From an uncultured Lachnospiraceae bacterium (lineage in GTDB: Bacteria > Bacillota > Clostridia > Lachnospirales > Lachnospiraceae): a DNA stretch of 64,000 bases. The notes below the pieces were generated by a model. The model searched no databases, was not told where the DNA came from, and worked only from the letters and a program-made list of their open reading frames with translations. Of the stretch, positions 34,480 to 41,631 are shown in pieces (the first letter of the stretch is position 1; each line of letters opens with the position of its first letter). Location of the stretch: contig CALWPC010000020.1 in assembly GCA_944383325.1 (NCBI GenBank), forward strand, positions 17,635-81,634. Reading direction: 5' to 3'. A program made the translations under genes and the position numbers.

Positions 34480-35028
34480 CTAAAACGTCGGCGGCGTACT
34501 GACCCAGAGCACTCGGGTGCCCTTTTTTCCCGCCCGGATCCGGTGTTTTCGGTTGGACGAGAAATAAAAGGATTCGCCGCGCCGAACGTGGTATTCCTGC
34601 TCGCCCAGTGCGAGGTAAAGGTCGCCCGCGAGAACATATCCATATTCTTCTCCGTCATGCGGTTTGTCAAAGGGGAGCGCGGCTTCTGGCTGAAGCGTTA
34701 CCAAAATCGGCTCCATCATGTTTTTTTGAGCGTCCGGGACAACCCATTGAATCTCGCTTTGCTGCCGGGCGTCTTCCTTGACAAAATAGTCGTCCTTTCG
34801 GAATACAATCTGATCTTCGGCTGATTCTTTAAAAAAATCTGCAATGTTTGTGCCGAGACATTCGAGAATATCAAGCAGGGTCATGATGGAGGGAATGGCC
34901 TGGCCGTGCTCCACCTGAGAAATATAACCCTTTGTAAGTTCTGTGCGGTCGGCAAGCTCTTTTTGCGTCAGTCCGTTTTTGTTGCGGAGGTCGCGGATTT
35001 TGCCGCCGATGTTTAAATCTGTATTCAT
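34480..35028 (-). CDS. XRE-family regulator with cupin domain, likely polyamine-responsive
   Basis: A 182-residue regulator with an N-terminal helix-turn-helix (IGGKIRDLRNKNGLTQKELADRTELTKGYISQVEHGQAIPSIMTLLDILECLG, about residues 7-60) and a C-terminal cupin (LPFDKPHDGEEYGYVLAGDLYLALGEQEYHVRRGESFYFSSNRKHRIRAGKKGTRVLWVSTPP). This architecture is that of PuuR-type regulators, and in Firmicutes it is typically the first gene of a potABCD operon. Probably binds its own promoter region and senses polyamines through the cupin domain (inference from context). Confidence 0.87.
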   Translation of the reverse strand: MNTDLNIGGKIRDLRNKNGLTQKELADRTELTKGYISQVEHGQAIPSIMTLLDILECLGTNIADFFKESAEDQIVFRKDDYFVKEDARQQSEIQWVVPDAQKNMMEPILVTLQPEAALPFDKPHDGEEYGYVLAGDLYLALGEQEYHVRRGESFYFSSNRKHRIRAGKKGTRVLWVSTPPTF

Positions 35029-35094
35029 AGATGCCTCGATTCTCTGCGGCGCCGTCGGCGCCAGTATCTGTTTATGAAAATAATTCCGGCTATT

Positions 35095-35123
35095 AGATTA
35101 TAATATATTAAACAAAAAGTCAA
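35095..35123 (-). promoter_or_regulatory. Promoter of the regulator-potABCD operon
   Basis: On the minus strand TTGACT (35123-35118), 17-bp spacer, TAATCT (35100-35095); an overlapping TATAAT at 35102-35097 gives a 15-bp spacer. A GGCGCC-GTC-GGCGCC inverted repeat near 35050-35064 lies in the leader. Confidence 0.5.
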
Positions 35124-35175
35124 GTATATCAATACTAATTGTGAGAAGAAATAAAAATTTTTTTTGCCCCCAAAT

Positions 35176-35209
35176 TTTGACATAATAATTGCGGCCGATC
35201 CACTATAAT
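35176..35209 (+). promoter_or_regulatory. spoIIG-type promoter with 21-bp spacer and overlapping Spo0A box
   Basis: TTGACA (35177-35182) and TATAAT (35204-35209) are both perfect but 21 bp apart. On the opposite strand the -35 region reads TGTCAAA (35182-35176), matching the Spo0A box TGTCRAA. The Bacillus subtilis spoIIG promoter is known for the same arrangement: consensus hexamers with a 22-bp spacer that require Spo0A~P. Confidence 0.7.
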
Positions 35210-35262
35210 AAATTCACCAAATGAATCCGTTATTACAACAAGGAAAAGACCGGAGGAAAGAA

Positions 35263-36126
35263 ATGTATATAGACCTTCTTTTTTTTACGGATTTTTTGAT
35301 GGATTGTATTGTGTTGTTCGGGGCCAGATGCATTTTGGGCATTCCGGTGCGCGGACGGCGGCTTGCATGCGGCGCGTTGGTCGGGGCGTTGGGCGGCTGT
35401 GTCATTACCTTTTTTGAATGTGTTGAACCGTTTTTGCTCGTGCTGCAGGGGGTATTGCTCAGTGCGGTCATGGTATATGTGACTTTCCGGCCGGCACGTA
35501 TTTTGTGGTTTGTGAAAGGGATATGTGCGGTCTACGTTATGGGATTTCTGACCGGCGGGGTGCTCGGATGGCTTCAGCAGTGTATGCCGCCGATTCCGTT
35601 TTATTGTTTTCTCGCGCTTGCGGGCGGGGCCAGTCTGTGCGGGGTGCGCATTCTTCGCTCTCTGCAGGAAAGAAGTCAGCGGACGCTTCGGGTGAGACTG
35701 CAGCATGACGGGCCGGTGATCGAGACGGAGGCGATCGTGGATTCCGGAAATTTGCTGACGATGCCGGAAAGCAGGGAGACGGTTTCTGTTATTTCTGCCA
35801 GTGTGATGAAGCGGGCGCTCAGCGAATGTCAGAGCGGTCAGCTGCAACAGATTTTTGAAATGTTGGCAGAGGATAGCCGCCGTTCGGCGGTTCTTCAGAA
35901 ATGGTCCGCGCAGGAGGAGCTGCTGGCGTCCGGTTGGAGGGTGATTTTTTATAAAAGTATTGGCTGTGAATCCGGGGCGCTTCCGGTGCTGTTTGTCAGG
36001 CGAATCATTTTGGAGACCGAAAAGGGAGAAATTTTGCGCACCGACGTCCCGGTTGCAGTCAGCAGGCAGGATGTGTGCGCGGGGAAGCGGGTGCAGATGA
36101 TTGTCAGCCCAAAGATACTGGAATAA
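35263..36126 (+). CDS. spoIIGA: Sigma-E processing peptidase SpoIIGA
   Basis: Membrane aspartic protease of the mother-cell side that removes the pro-sequence of sigma-E. The 287-residue protein has five hydrophobic segments in the first 140 residues ([25 protein letters not shown] onwards) and a cytoplasmic protease domain with the catalytic aspartate in [11 protein letters not shown] near residue 162 and the conserved [13 protein letters not shown] segment later. Slightly shorter than the Bacillus protein (about 309). ATG 35263 has GGAGG 6 nt upstream. sigE follows after 50 bp. Confidence 0.93.
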   Translation: MYIDLLFFTDFLMDCIVLFGARCILGIPVRGRRLACGALVGALGGCVITFFECVEPFLLVLQGVLLSAVMVYVTFRPARILWFVKGICAVYVMGFLTGGVLGWLQQCMPPIPFYCFLALAGGASLCGVRILRSLQERSQRTLRVRLQHDGPVIETEAIVDSGNLLTMPESRETVSVISASVMKRALSECQSGQLQQIFEMLAEDSRRSAVLQKWSAQEELLASGWRVIFYKSIGCESGALPVLFVRRIILETEKGEILRTDVPVAVSRQDVCAGKRVQMIVSPKILE

Positions 36127-36176
36127 TGTTTGTGGGGCTAGGTTTTGTGGATGGTAAGAAAAGGAGAGGATCGGAA

Positions 36177-36917
36177 ATGATGTTGAAATCAGTGAGGTCG
36201 GGCAATGTACAGATTCGGGTGGTGCCGGCGCTGCAGCAGCTGCTTGGCGGGCAGCCGAAAGAACTTTATTATATTGGCGGGTCCGAGGTGCTTCCCGCAC
36301 CATTGTCAACAGAGAGGGAGAGCGAGCTTGTGGACGCGCTTGTAAACTGTGAGGATGAACAGGCGAGAGGAATTCTGATTGAACATAATTTGCGGCTGGT
36401 TGTATATATCGCAAAGAAATTTGACAATACCGGCGTCGGGGTGGAAGACTTAATTTCTATTGGAACGATTGGGCTGATCAAAGCGATCAATACGTTTAAG
36501 CCGGAGAAAAAGATTAAACTTGCAACCTACGCATCGCGCTGCATTGAAAATGAAATTTTAATGTATCTGCGAAGGACGGCCAAGACGAAAATGCAAGTCT
36601 CCATTGACGAACCGCTGAAAGTGGATTGGGATGGAAATGAACTTCTGCTGTCGGATATACTGGGAACGGATGAGGACGTCATCTATCGCAATATTGAGGA
36701 CGAGGTGGAGAAAAAACTTTTGAAAAAGGCCATCGGCAAACTGGCGCCGAGAGAGCGCACGATCATTGAACTGCGTTTCGGATTGGCCGGAAGCAGCGCG
36801 AAAGAATTGACGCAAAAAGAAGTGGCGGATTTTCTGGGCATTTCTCAGTCGTACATATCCAGGTTGGAGAAAAAAATCATTAAGCGACTGAAAAAGGAAA
36901 TTTTACGTTTTCAGTAA
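36177..36917 (+). CDS. sigE: RNA polymerase sporulation sigma factor sigma-E (pro-form)
   Basis: Early mother-cell sigma factor, 246 residues. The N-terminal pro-sequence ([31 protein letters not shown]) precedes the conserved [12 protein letters not shown] where SpoIIGA cleaves. Region 2 is seen in [44 protein letters not shown], and region 4 in [49 protein letters not shown] 36177 has AAGGAGAGG 7 nt upstream. sigG, normally next, is displaced by about 930 bp of non-coding sequence. Confidence 0.96.
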   Translation: MMLKSVRSGNVQIRVVPALQQLLGGQPKELYYIGGSEVLPAPLSTERESELVDALVNCEDEQARGILIEHNLRLVVYIAKKFDNTGVGVEDLISIGTIGLIKAINTFKPEKKIKLATYASRCIENEILMYLRRTAKTKMQVSIDEPLKVDWDGNELLLSDILGTDEDVIYRNIEDEVEKKLLKKAIGKLAPRERTIIELRFGLAGSSAKELTQKEVADFLGISQSYISRLEKKIIKRLKKEILRFQ

Positions 36918-37024
36918 ATAACACAAAATAATTAAATAATATAGATAATTTTGAATGAATTAACAGTTTAATCAGAAGTATAAATAATATTATGGAAAAA
37001 TAATAAAAAAATTTAAAAAATGTG

Positions 37025-37053
37025 TTGACAAATAAAAATAAAGGTGCTATTAT
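37025..37053 (+). promoter_or_regulatory. Promoter of the structured RNA
   Basis: TTGACA (37025-37030), exactly 17 bp, TATTAT (37048-37053): a near-consensus housekeeping promoter directed into a region with no reading frame. Upstream 36918-37020 is very AT-rich and holds nothing else I can identify. Confidence 0.8.
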
Positions 37054-37059
37054 AAAGCT

Positions 37060-37721
37060 ACAAAAAAACAAGGGAACAAAAAAAGAACAGGAGGACAGAC
37101 CAATGAAGAGATAACTGGTTGCTCTTATTATAACAGGTAAAGCCGACCGATTCCCAAATGAAACACCATTTCCTGTACATGATCATAATCATAAAGATAA
37201 TAGAGAAAAGTTGGAAACGGTTATTGATCAATGGTCAGCGTTATAATAAGTACTTTACCAAACAACAATTCAAAGAGCTTTTTATAAAGATAAGGTGAGA
37301 GATTATCCGAATAAAAGCAGATGATGGAATCAATTTTCTCAAACGTGATCAAGATCGGACGTAGAAGGACAGAATTGCGGGGCTTCGGTAGTGAAAGAGA
37401 AGATTATATAGGAAGATATAATCGGCAGAGAGGAAAAATAAGAAACGCAAAAACATTTGTTTGACACAGAGATAGAAAAATGGTTTCATGATTTTGATAA
37501 TAGAAATATTGGAAGCTTTGAATTGTATTTCATATAGAGAATGATCAAAAAAGTTTCAGCAATGTCAGAGACATTGAAATTGGGATCAGTGATTATACAG
37601 CAGTTGGAAATTACAGAATTGTTATTTAGGAAATAACGGAAAGAGAGAAAAAATTGAATAGTGAATTTTAACAGGGCGATTGTTGTATCGATGTAAGATA
37701 GAATGATCGCCCTGATTTTTT
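37060..37721 (+). ncRNA. Candidate large structured non-coding RNA (about 660 nt)
   Basis: A transcription unit with a near-consensus promoter and a strong terminator but no usable reading frame; all frames are broken by stops. It is rich in perfect local pairings: ACAGG/CCUGU (37133-37137, 37172-37176) stacked on AAAUG/CAUUU (37156-37160, 37167-37171); GAUUAUAU/AUAUAAUC (37402-37409, 37416-37423, loop AGGAAG); UGAUC/GAUCA (37542-37546, 37584-37588) enclosing UUUC/GAAA and AAUGUC-AGA-GACAUU (37561-37575); GUUAUUU-AGG-AAAUAAC (37621-37637); and AAAAUU/AAUUUU (37650-37655, 37664-37669). Nested, contiguous stems of this kind point to a folded RNA. Size is in the OLE/ROOL/GOLLD class; I cannot assign it to a known family by eye. 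A decayed gene is the main alternative. Confidence 0.65.
37673..37721 (+). terminator. Terminator of the structured RNA
   Basis: AGGGCGAT (37673-37680) pairs perfectly with ATCGCCCT (37706-37713), 25-nt loop, followed by GATTTTTT. Defines the 3' end of the RNA and insulates sigG. Confidence 0.8.
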
Positions 37722-37744
37722 GCTGTCGTCTGCATTTGTCAAGG

Positions 37745-37754
37745 GGCAAAACTT
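37745..37754 (+). promoter_or_regulatory. Possible sigma-F/sigma-G -10 element before sigG
   Basis: GGCAAAACTT fits the forespore -10 pattern GGNRANAMTW completely. The -35 position (GTCGT at 37725-37729 for a 15-bp spacer) fits poorly, so this is only a candidate. Confidence 0.3.
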
Positions 37755-37807
37755 TTTTTATTTTTCCACTGTTGGAATAACTGACCGTGATCTTGAGAAT
37801 TCTTTTA

Positions 37808-37830
37808 CTAGATCGTTTTCAAATATCTAG
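37808..37830 (+). promoter_or_regulatory. Leader hairpin immediately before the sigG ribosome site
   Basis: CTAGAT (37808-37813) pairs with ATCTAG (37825-37830); the AGGAGG of sigG begins 2 nt later. In Bacillus subtilis a hairpin in the spoIIIG leader is known to reduce sigma-G translation, so a similar role is plausible. Confidence 0.45.
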
Positions 37831-37846
37831 CAGGAGGATTTTTGAG

Positions 37847-38623
37847 ATGGCACAGGGTAAAGTAGAGATTTGCGGAGTCAATACAGCGAAGCTGCCGCTG
37901 TTAAAAAATGAGGAGAAGGACGCGCTGTTTGAGCGTATTAAGCAGGGAGATAAGGAGGCGCGGGAGACTTATATCAAAGGAAATCTGCGGTTGGTTCTGA
38001 GTGTAATCAAGCGTTTTTCCAATACAAACGAAAATGCAGACGATTTGTTTCAGATTGGGTGCATTGGCCTGATTAAGGCGATTGACAATTTTGATTCTAC
38101 GCTGCAGGTAAAGTTTTCAACCTATGCGGTTCCGATGATTCTCGGGGAGATCAGGCGGTTTCTGAGGGATAATAACAGCATCCGTGTCAGCCGGTCGCTT
38201 CGAGACATTGCGTATAAGGCAATCTACGCCAAAGAGCATATGATGAAAACAAGTGTCGGGGAGCCGACGCTTCAGGAAATTTCTGATGAAATTGGCATCC
38301 CCAAGGAGGAGATTGTATTTGCGCTTGATGCGATTCAGAGTCCGGTAAGCTTGTTCGATCCGGTTTACACGGAGGGCGGTGATACGCTTTATGTGATGGA
38401 TCAGATCAGTGACAAGAAAAACAAAGAAGACAACTGGGTAGAAGAAATGTCGCTGAATGAGGCAATTAAACGATTGAATGAGCGGGAGCATCATATTATT
38501 GAACTGCGGTTTTTTGAGGGAAAGACGCAGATGGAGGTTGCGGAGGAGATTGGAATTTCTCAGGCGCAGGTCAGCAGACTGGAGAAGAGCGCGCTCCGCA
38601 ATATGAAAAATTATCTGCGGTAA
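37847..38623 (+). CDS. sigG: RNA polymerase sporulation sigma factor sigma-G
   Basis: Late forespore sigma factor, 258 residues. Begins KVEICGVNTAKLPLL, typical of SigG; region 2 in GNLRLVLSVIKRFSNTNENADDLFQIGCIGLIKAIDNFDSTLQVKFSTYAVPMILGEIRRFLRDN; region 3 around VSRSLRDIAYKAIYAKE; region 4 in LNEREHHIIELRFFEGKTQMEVAEEIGISQAQVSRLEKSAL. ATG 37847 has AGGAGG 9 nt upstream. A strong terminator follows at 38630. Distance from sigE is greater than usual because of the intervening RNA. Confidence 0.96.
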   Translation: MAQGKVEICGVNTAKLPLLKNEEKDALFERIKQGDKEARETYIKGNLRLVLSVIKRFSNTNENADDLFQIGCIGLIKAIDNFDSTLQVKFSTYAVPMILGEIRRFLRDNNSIRVSRSLRDIAYKAIYAKEHMMKTSVGEPTLQEISDEIGIPKEEIVFALDAIQSPVSLFDPVYTEGGDTLYVMDQISDKKNKEDNWVEEMSLNEAIKRLNEREHHIIELRFFEGKTQMEVAEEIGISQAQVSRLEKSALRNMKNYLR

Positions 38624-38629
38624 ACAGCG

Positions 38630-38680
38630 GCCGTTGCCAGGGCGGATGGAGAACCATTTGCGGGGCGACGGCTTTTTTTT
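38630..38680 (+). terminator. Terminator of sigG
   Basis: GCCGTTGCC (38630-38638) pairs with GGCGACGGC (38664-38672) with one wobble, followed by eight T. Confidence 0.8.
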
Positions 38681-38699
38681 GTGTCATAGGAACATCCTT

Positions 38700-38742
38700 C
38701 GGACTGATTTATGATGCAAAAACAGTCCGTGCAGGAGCGCAC
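38700..38742. repeat. Dispersed hairpin repeat, copy B
   Basis: CGGACTG (38700-38706) pairs with CAGTCCG (38723-38729), followed directly by TGCAGGAGCGCAC. The segment TCCGTGCAGGA(T)GCGCAC is shared with the repeat at 10068-10085. No gene lies in this gap. Confidence 0.45.
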
Positions 38743-38814
38743 TGCGCTTGAATTTCATATTTTTGTGCGCCGGGCAATACAATACAATGAGGTAATGCTG
38801 CGGGAGTGCGTATC

Positions 38815-39075
38815 ATGCGAATTTACGATCTGCGGGAGAAGGAAGTTGTCAACATGTGCAACTGCAGAATTTTGGGCTGTGTAGTGGATTTGGAGTTTGA
38901 TACCTGCACGGGTTGCATTCGAGCGCTGATCGTGCCGGGGCCAAGTAAACTGTGCGGATTTTGGGGGAGAGACAGTGAATTTGTCATTCCATGGAAATGC
39001 GTCCGCCAGATCGGGCCGGATATTATTCTTGTCGAAGTGGATGAAAAGGAGGTGCTCGTCAAGTGCCAGTTTTGA
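38815..39075 (+). CDS. YlmC/YmxH-family sporulation protein (PRC-barrel)
   Basis: An 86-residue protein starting MRIYDLREKEVVNMCNCRILGCVVDLEFD and containing ALIVPGPSK, GFWGRDSEFVIPWKCVRQIGPDIILVEV. This is the PRC-barrel-like pattern of the YlmC/YmxH family, widespread in spore-forming Firmicutes and annotated as sporulation-associated; its molecular role is unknown. ATG 38815 has GGGAG 8 nt upstream; GTG 38806 overlaps that site. Position next to sigG supports the sporulation link. Confidence 0.87.
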   Translation: MRIYDLREKEVVNMCNCRILGCVVDLEFDTCTGCIRALIVPGPSKLCGFWGRDSEFVIPWKCVRQIGPDIILVEVDEKEVLVKCQF

Positions 39076-39106
39076 CAAGATACGGGAATGAGGCCGATAT
39101 TATTGA

Positions 39107-39135
39107 TTGAAATGTCGGATGCATTTTGATATAAT
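39107..39135 (+). promoter_or_regulatory. Promoter of nrdR
   Basis: TTGAAA (39107-39112), 17-bp spacer, perfect TATAAT (39130-39135), 39 bp before the nrdR start. Confidence 0.75.
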
Positions 39136-39174
39136 AGCTCAATAAGGCGGGTTGGCAATCATGGGAGGGAACAA

Positions 39175-39624
39175 ATGAAGTGTCCGTTTTGCAGTGAAGA
39201 AAACACAAAAGTAATTGATTCAAGGCCGGCAGACGACAACAGCTCGATTCGGAGAAGACGGGTGTGCAATGCCTGCGGGAAGCGGTTTACCACCTATGAG
39301 AAGGTGGAGGCCATTCCGCTGATTGTCATTAAAAAGGACAATAACAGAGAGCAGTACGACCGGTCAAAAATTGCATCCGGTATTTTGCGGGCATGTCACA
39401 AAAGGCCGATTTCTGCGGAGCAGATCAACACTCTTGTCGACGCGGTGGAGACGGAGCTTTTCAGCCGCGAGGAGAAAGAGATTTCCTGTAATGTGATCGG
39501 CGAGCTTGTCATGGATAAGCTCAAAGAGCTTGACGCGGTTGCGTATGTCCGGTTTGCATCGGTTTACCGGGAATTTAAAGACGTCAATACATTTATGGAT
39601 GAATTGAAAAAAATTCTGGAGTAG
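39175..39624 (+). CDS. nrdR: Ribonucleotide reductase repressor NrdR
   Basis: Zinc-ribbon and ATP-cone repressor of ribonucleotide reductase genes, 149 residues as in the family. Zinc ligands C3, C6, C31 and C34 are in MKCPFCSEEN and RRRVCNACGKRFTTYE; the ATP-cone starts at IPLIVIKKDNNREQYDRSKIASGILRACHKRPIS and includes the end motif AYVRFASVYREFKDVNTFMDEL. No ribonucleotide reductase gene is present here. GGGAGG precedes the ATG. Confidence 0.97.
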   Translation: MKCPFCSEENTKVIDSRPADDNSSIRRRRVCNACGKRFTTYEKVEAIPLIVIKKDNNREQYDRSKIASGILRACHKRPISAEQINTLVDAVETELFSREEKEISCNVIGELVMDKLKELDAVAYVRFASVYREFKDVNTFMDELKKILE

Positions 39625-39689
39625 CCTCTGGCCCTGACGGGGGTTGATTGGCTATAAAATACGAAATGTTCAGAGAAAGGATAACGGAT

Positions 39690-40196
39690 ATGGCATTATT
39701 ACAGACATGGAGAGAGATGGCATATTCCTCAGAAGTCACACCCGAGGAAAGCGAGCGTTTTTGGAATGGGTATTTTCAGTTGGAACAGGGGATTTATCGT
39801 CAGATTCTGGCAAACCCTGAGGAAATTGTGCGGGGCACTGTTAAGGAACTGGCGGAGAAATACCAGGTGGATCTGATGATGATGGTTGGATTTCTGGACG
39901 GCATCAACGACAGCCTGACTCAACCGAATCCGATTGACGAAATGGAAGAGGATACGCCGGTCAATCTTGGATATGATAAGGAAAAGCTGTACTGGCATAT
40001 GGTCGAGGCGAAGGCAAAGTGGCTGTATGAACTGCCCGAGTGGGACGCGCTTTTGACGGAAGAGCGCCGGAAGGAATTGTATAAGGATCAGAAGCAGTCC
40101 GGAACGATCCGGAAGGGGAAAAAGATCGGGCGCAATGAGCCGTGTCCTTGCGGTTCGGGAAAGAAGTATAAAAAGTGCTGCGGAAAAAACGCATAA
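39690..40196 (+). CDS. SEC-C metal-binding motif protein
   Basis: A 168-residue protein whose C-terminus [19 protein letters not shown] is the SEC-C zinc motif known from the end of SecA. The N-terminal 140 residues are helical and acidic ([37 protein letters not shown] ... [26 protein letters not shown]), with no catalytic motif I can name. Small SEC-C proteins of this layout occur widely in Clostridia; function is unknown, possibly ribosome or protein-quality related. ATG 39690 follows AAAGGA by about 8 nt; the longer frame starts at TTG 39648 without a ribosome site. Confidence 0.8.
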   Translation: MALLQTWREMAYSSEVTPEESERFWNGYFQLEQGIYRQILANPEEIVRGTVKELAEKYQVDLMMMVGFLDGINDSLTQPNPIDEMEEDTPVNLGYDKEKLYWHMVEAKAKWLYELPEWDALLTEERRKELYKDQKQSGTIRKGKKIGRNEPCPCGSGKKYKKCCGKNA

Positions 40197-40240
40197 CCGA
40201 ATTTCAGTAAAGCGCAAAAAAGCAGAGAATTGAGGGTGTT

Positions 40241-41596
40241 ATGGGAAAATATTTTGGAACAGACGGCTTTCGCGGGGAAGTGAATGTCGTTTTAAATGTG
40301 GAACACGCATTTAAGATCGGACGCTTTCTCGGCTGGTATTTCGGACAGCAGGGACCGTGCAAGGTGGTGATCGGGAAGGATACAAGGCGGAGCAGTTATA
40401 TGTTTGAGGAGGCGCTTTCGGCAGGGCTGACTGCCTCCGGGGCAGACGCCTATCTGTTACATGTCACTACTACGCCGAGCGTTTCGTATGTTGTGCGCAC
40501 AGAGGATTTTGCGTGCGGTATTATGATTTCGGCGAGTCACAATCCGTTTTATGACAACGGCATAAAAATTATCAATGCAAACGGAGAAAAGATGCAGGAG
40601 TCGGTCATTGAGAAAATTGAAGCTTATCTTGACGGGACTGCGGAGGAGATTCCATTTGCGCTGAGAGAGAATATCGGACGGTGCGTCGACTACAGCGCGG
40701 GCAGAAACCGGTATATCGGCTATCTGATTTCATTGGCGACCCGTTCTTATAAAGGAATGAGAGTCGGGTTGGATTGTGCGAACGGCAGCGCGTCGGCGAT
40801 TGCGATGAATGTGTTTAACGCACTGGGGGCTAAAACGTATGTCATTCACGATGAACCCGACGGAACGAACATTAATCAGGGGTGCGGATCTACCCATATT
40901 GAAGCGCTGCAGGAGCTTGTCCGTGAAAAATCACTGGATGTCGGGTTTGCCTATGACGGCGATGCGGATCGCTGTTTCTGCGTGGATGAGCACGGAGACG
41001 TTGTAAACGGCGACGGTATATTGTACATCTACGGCCGCTATATGAAAGAGCGCGGAGTGTTGGAAAACAATACGGTCGTCACGACAGTCATGTCCAATCT
41101 GGGATTGTATAAAGCGTTTGACCGCCTGGGAATTGAGTATGAAAAGACGGCTGTGGGCGATAAATATGTATATGAGAATATGGTGGTGAACGGCCATCGC
41201 ATCGGCGGCGAACAGTCGGGCCATATTATTTTCAGCAAGTATGCGACGACCGGCGACGGAATTTTGACTTCGCTGAAAATGATGGAGGTTATGTTGGAGA
41301 AAAAGACGCCGCTTTCAGAGCTGTTTGCTCCTGTGGTGATTTATCCGCAGCTGTTGAAAAATGTGAGAGTGGTTGATAAGGCAGCGGCACAGCGGGACGG
41401 CGAGGTGCAGCAGGCGGTGCGTGCGGTTGAGGAACGCTTGGGGGATGACGGGCGGATTCTCGTCAGGGAAAGCGGTACGGAACCGGTGATCCGCGTTATG
41501 GTTGAAGCGCTTACACCGGAGCTGTGCGAGGAATGTGTCGACGAGGTGGTACATATTCTGAGGAAGAACGGCCACGAAATCGGAGATGAGGCGTAA
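40241..41596 (+). CDS. glmM: Phosphoglucosamine mutase (phosphohexomutase)
   Basis: Interconverts glucosamine 6- and 1-phosphate for UDP-GlcNAc synthesis. The 451-residue protein starts [15 protein letters not shown], has the phospho-serine loop [18 protein letters not shown] near residue 97-113, the metal-binding DGDADRCF, the sugar-binding GGEQSGHII and the phosphate loop [15 protein letters not shown]. The GTDGFRG start and SASHNP loop favour GlmM over phosphomannomutase, although the next gene makes GDP-mannose, so some phosphomannomutase activity is conceivable (inference). Starts a probable operon to 45151. Confidence 0.92.
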   Translation: MGKYFGTDGFRGEVNVVLNVEHAFKIGRFLGWYFGQQGPCKVVIGKDTRRSSYMFEEALSAGLTASGADAYLLHVTTTPSVSYVVRTEDFACGIMISASHNPFYDNGIKIINANGEKMQESVIEKIEAYLDGTAEEIPFALRENIGRCVDYSAGRNRYIGYLISLATRSYKGMRVGLDCANGSASAIAMNVFNALGAKTYVIHDEPDGTNINQGCGSTHIEALQELVREKSLDVGFAYDGDADRCFCVDEHGDVVNGDGILYIYGRYMKERGVLENNTVVTTVMSNLGLYKAFDRLGIEYEKTAVGDKYVYENMVVNGHRIGGEQSGHIIFSKYATTGDGILTSLKMMEVMLEKKTPLSELFAPVVIYPQLLKNVRVVDKAAAQRDGEVQQAVRAVEERLGDDGRILVRESGTEPVIRVMVEALTPELCEECVDEVVHILRKNGHEIGDEA

Positions 41597-41631
41597 GGGC
41601 GCGTGGCACAGCGCAGGAAAAGAGGCTTTAT

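Noticed and set aside
35233..36414. 393-codon minus-strand frame opposite spoIIGA and sigE
   Set aside because: Pro/His/Gln-rich shadow of two certain genes; covers the gap and starts of both.
37103..37660. Decayed protein gene in the frame of ATG 37103
   Set aside because: The frame has many stops (TAA, TGA, TAG) at about the rate expected for AT-rich non-coding DNA, and no familiar motif; perfect promoter, terminator and abundant stems fit RNA better. Not fully excluded.
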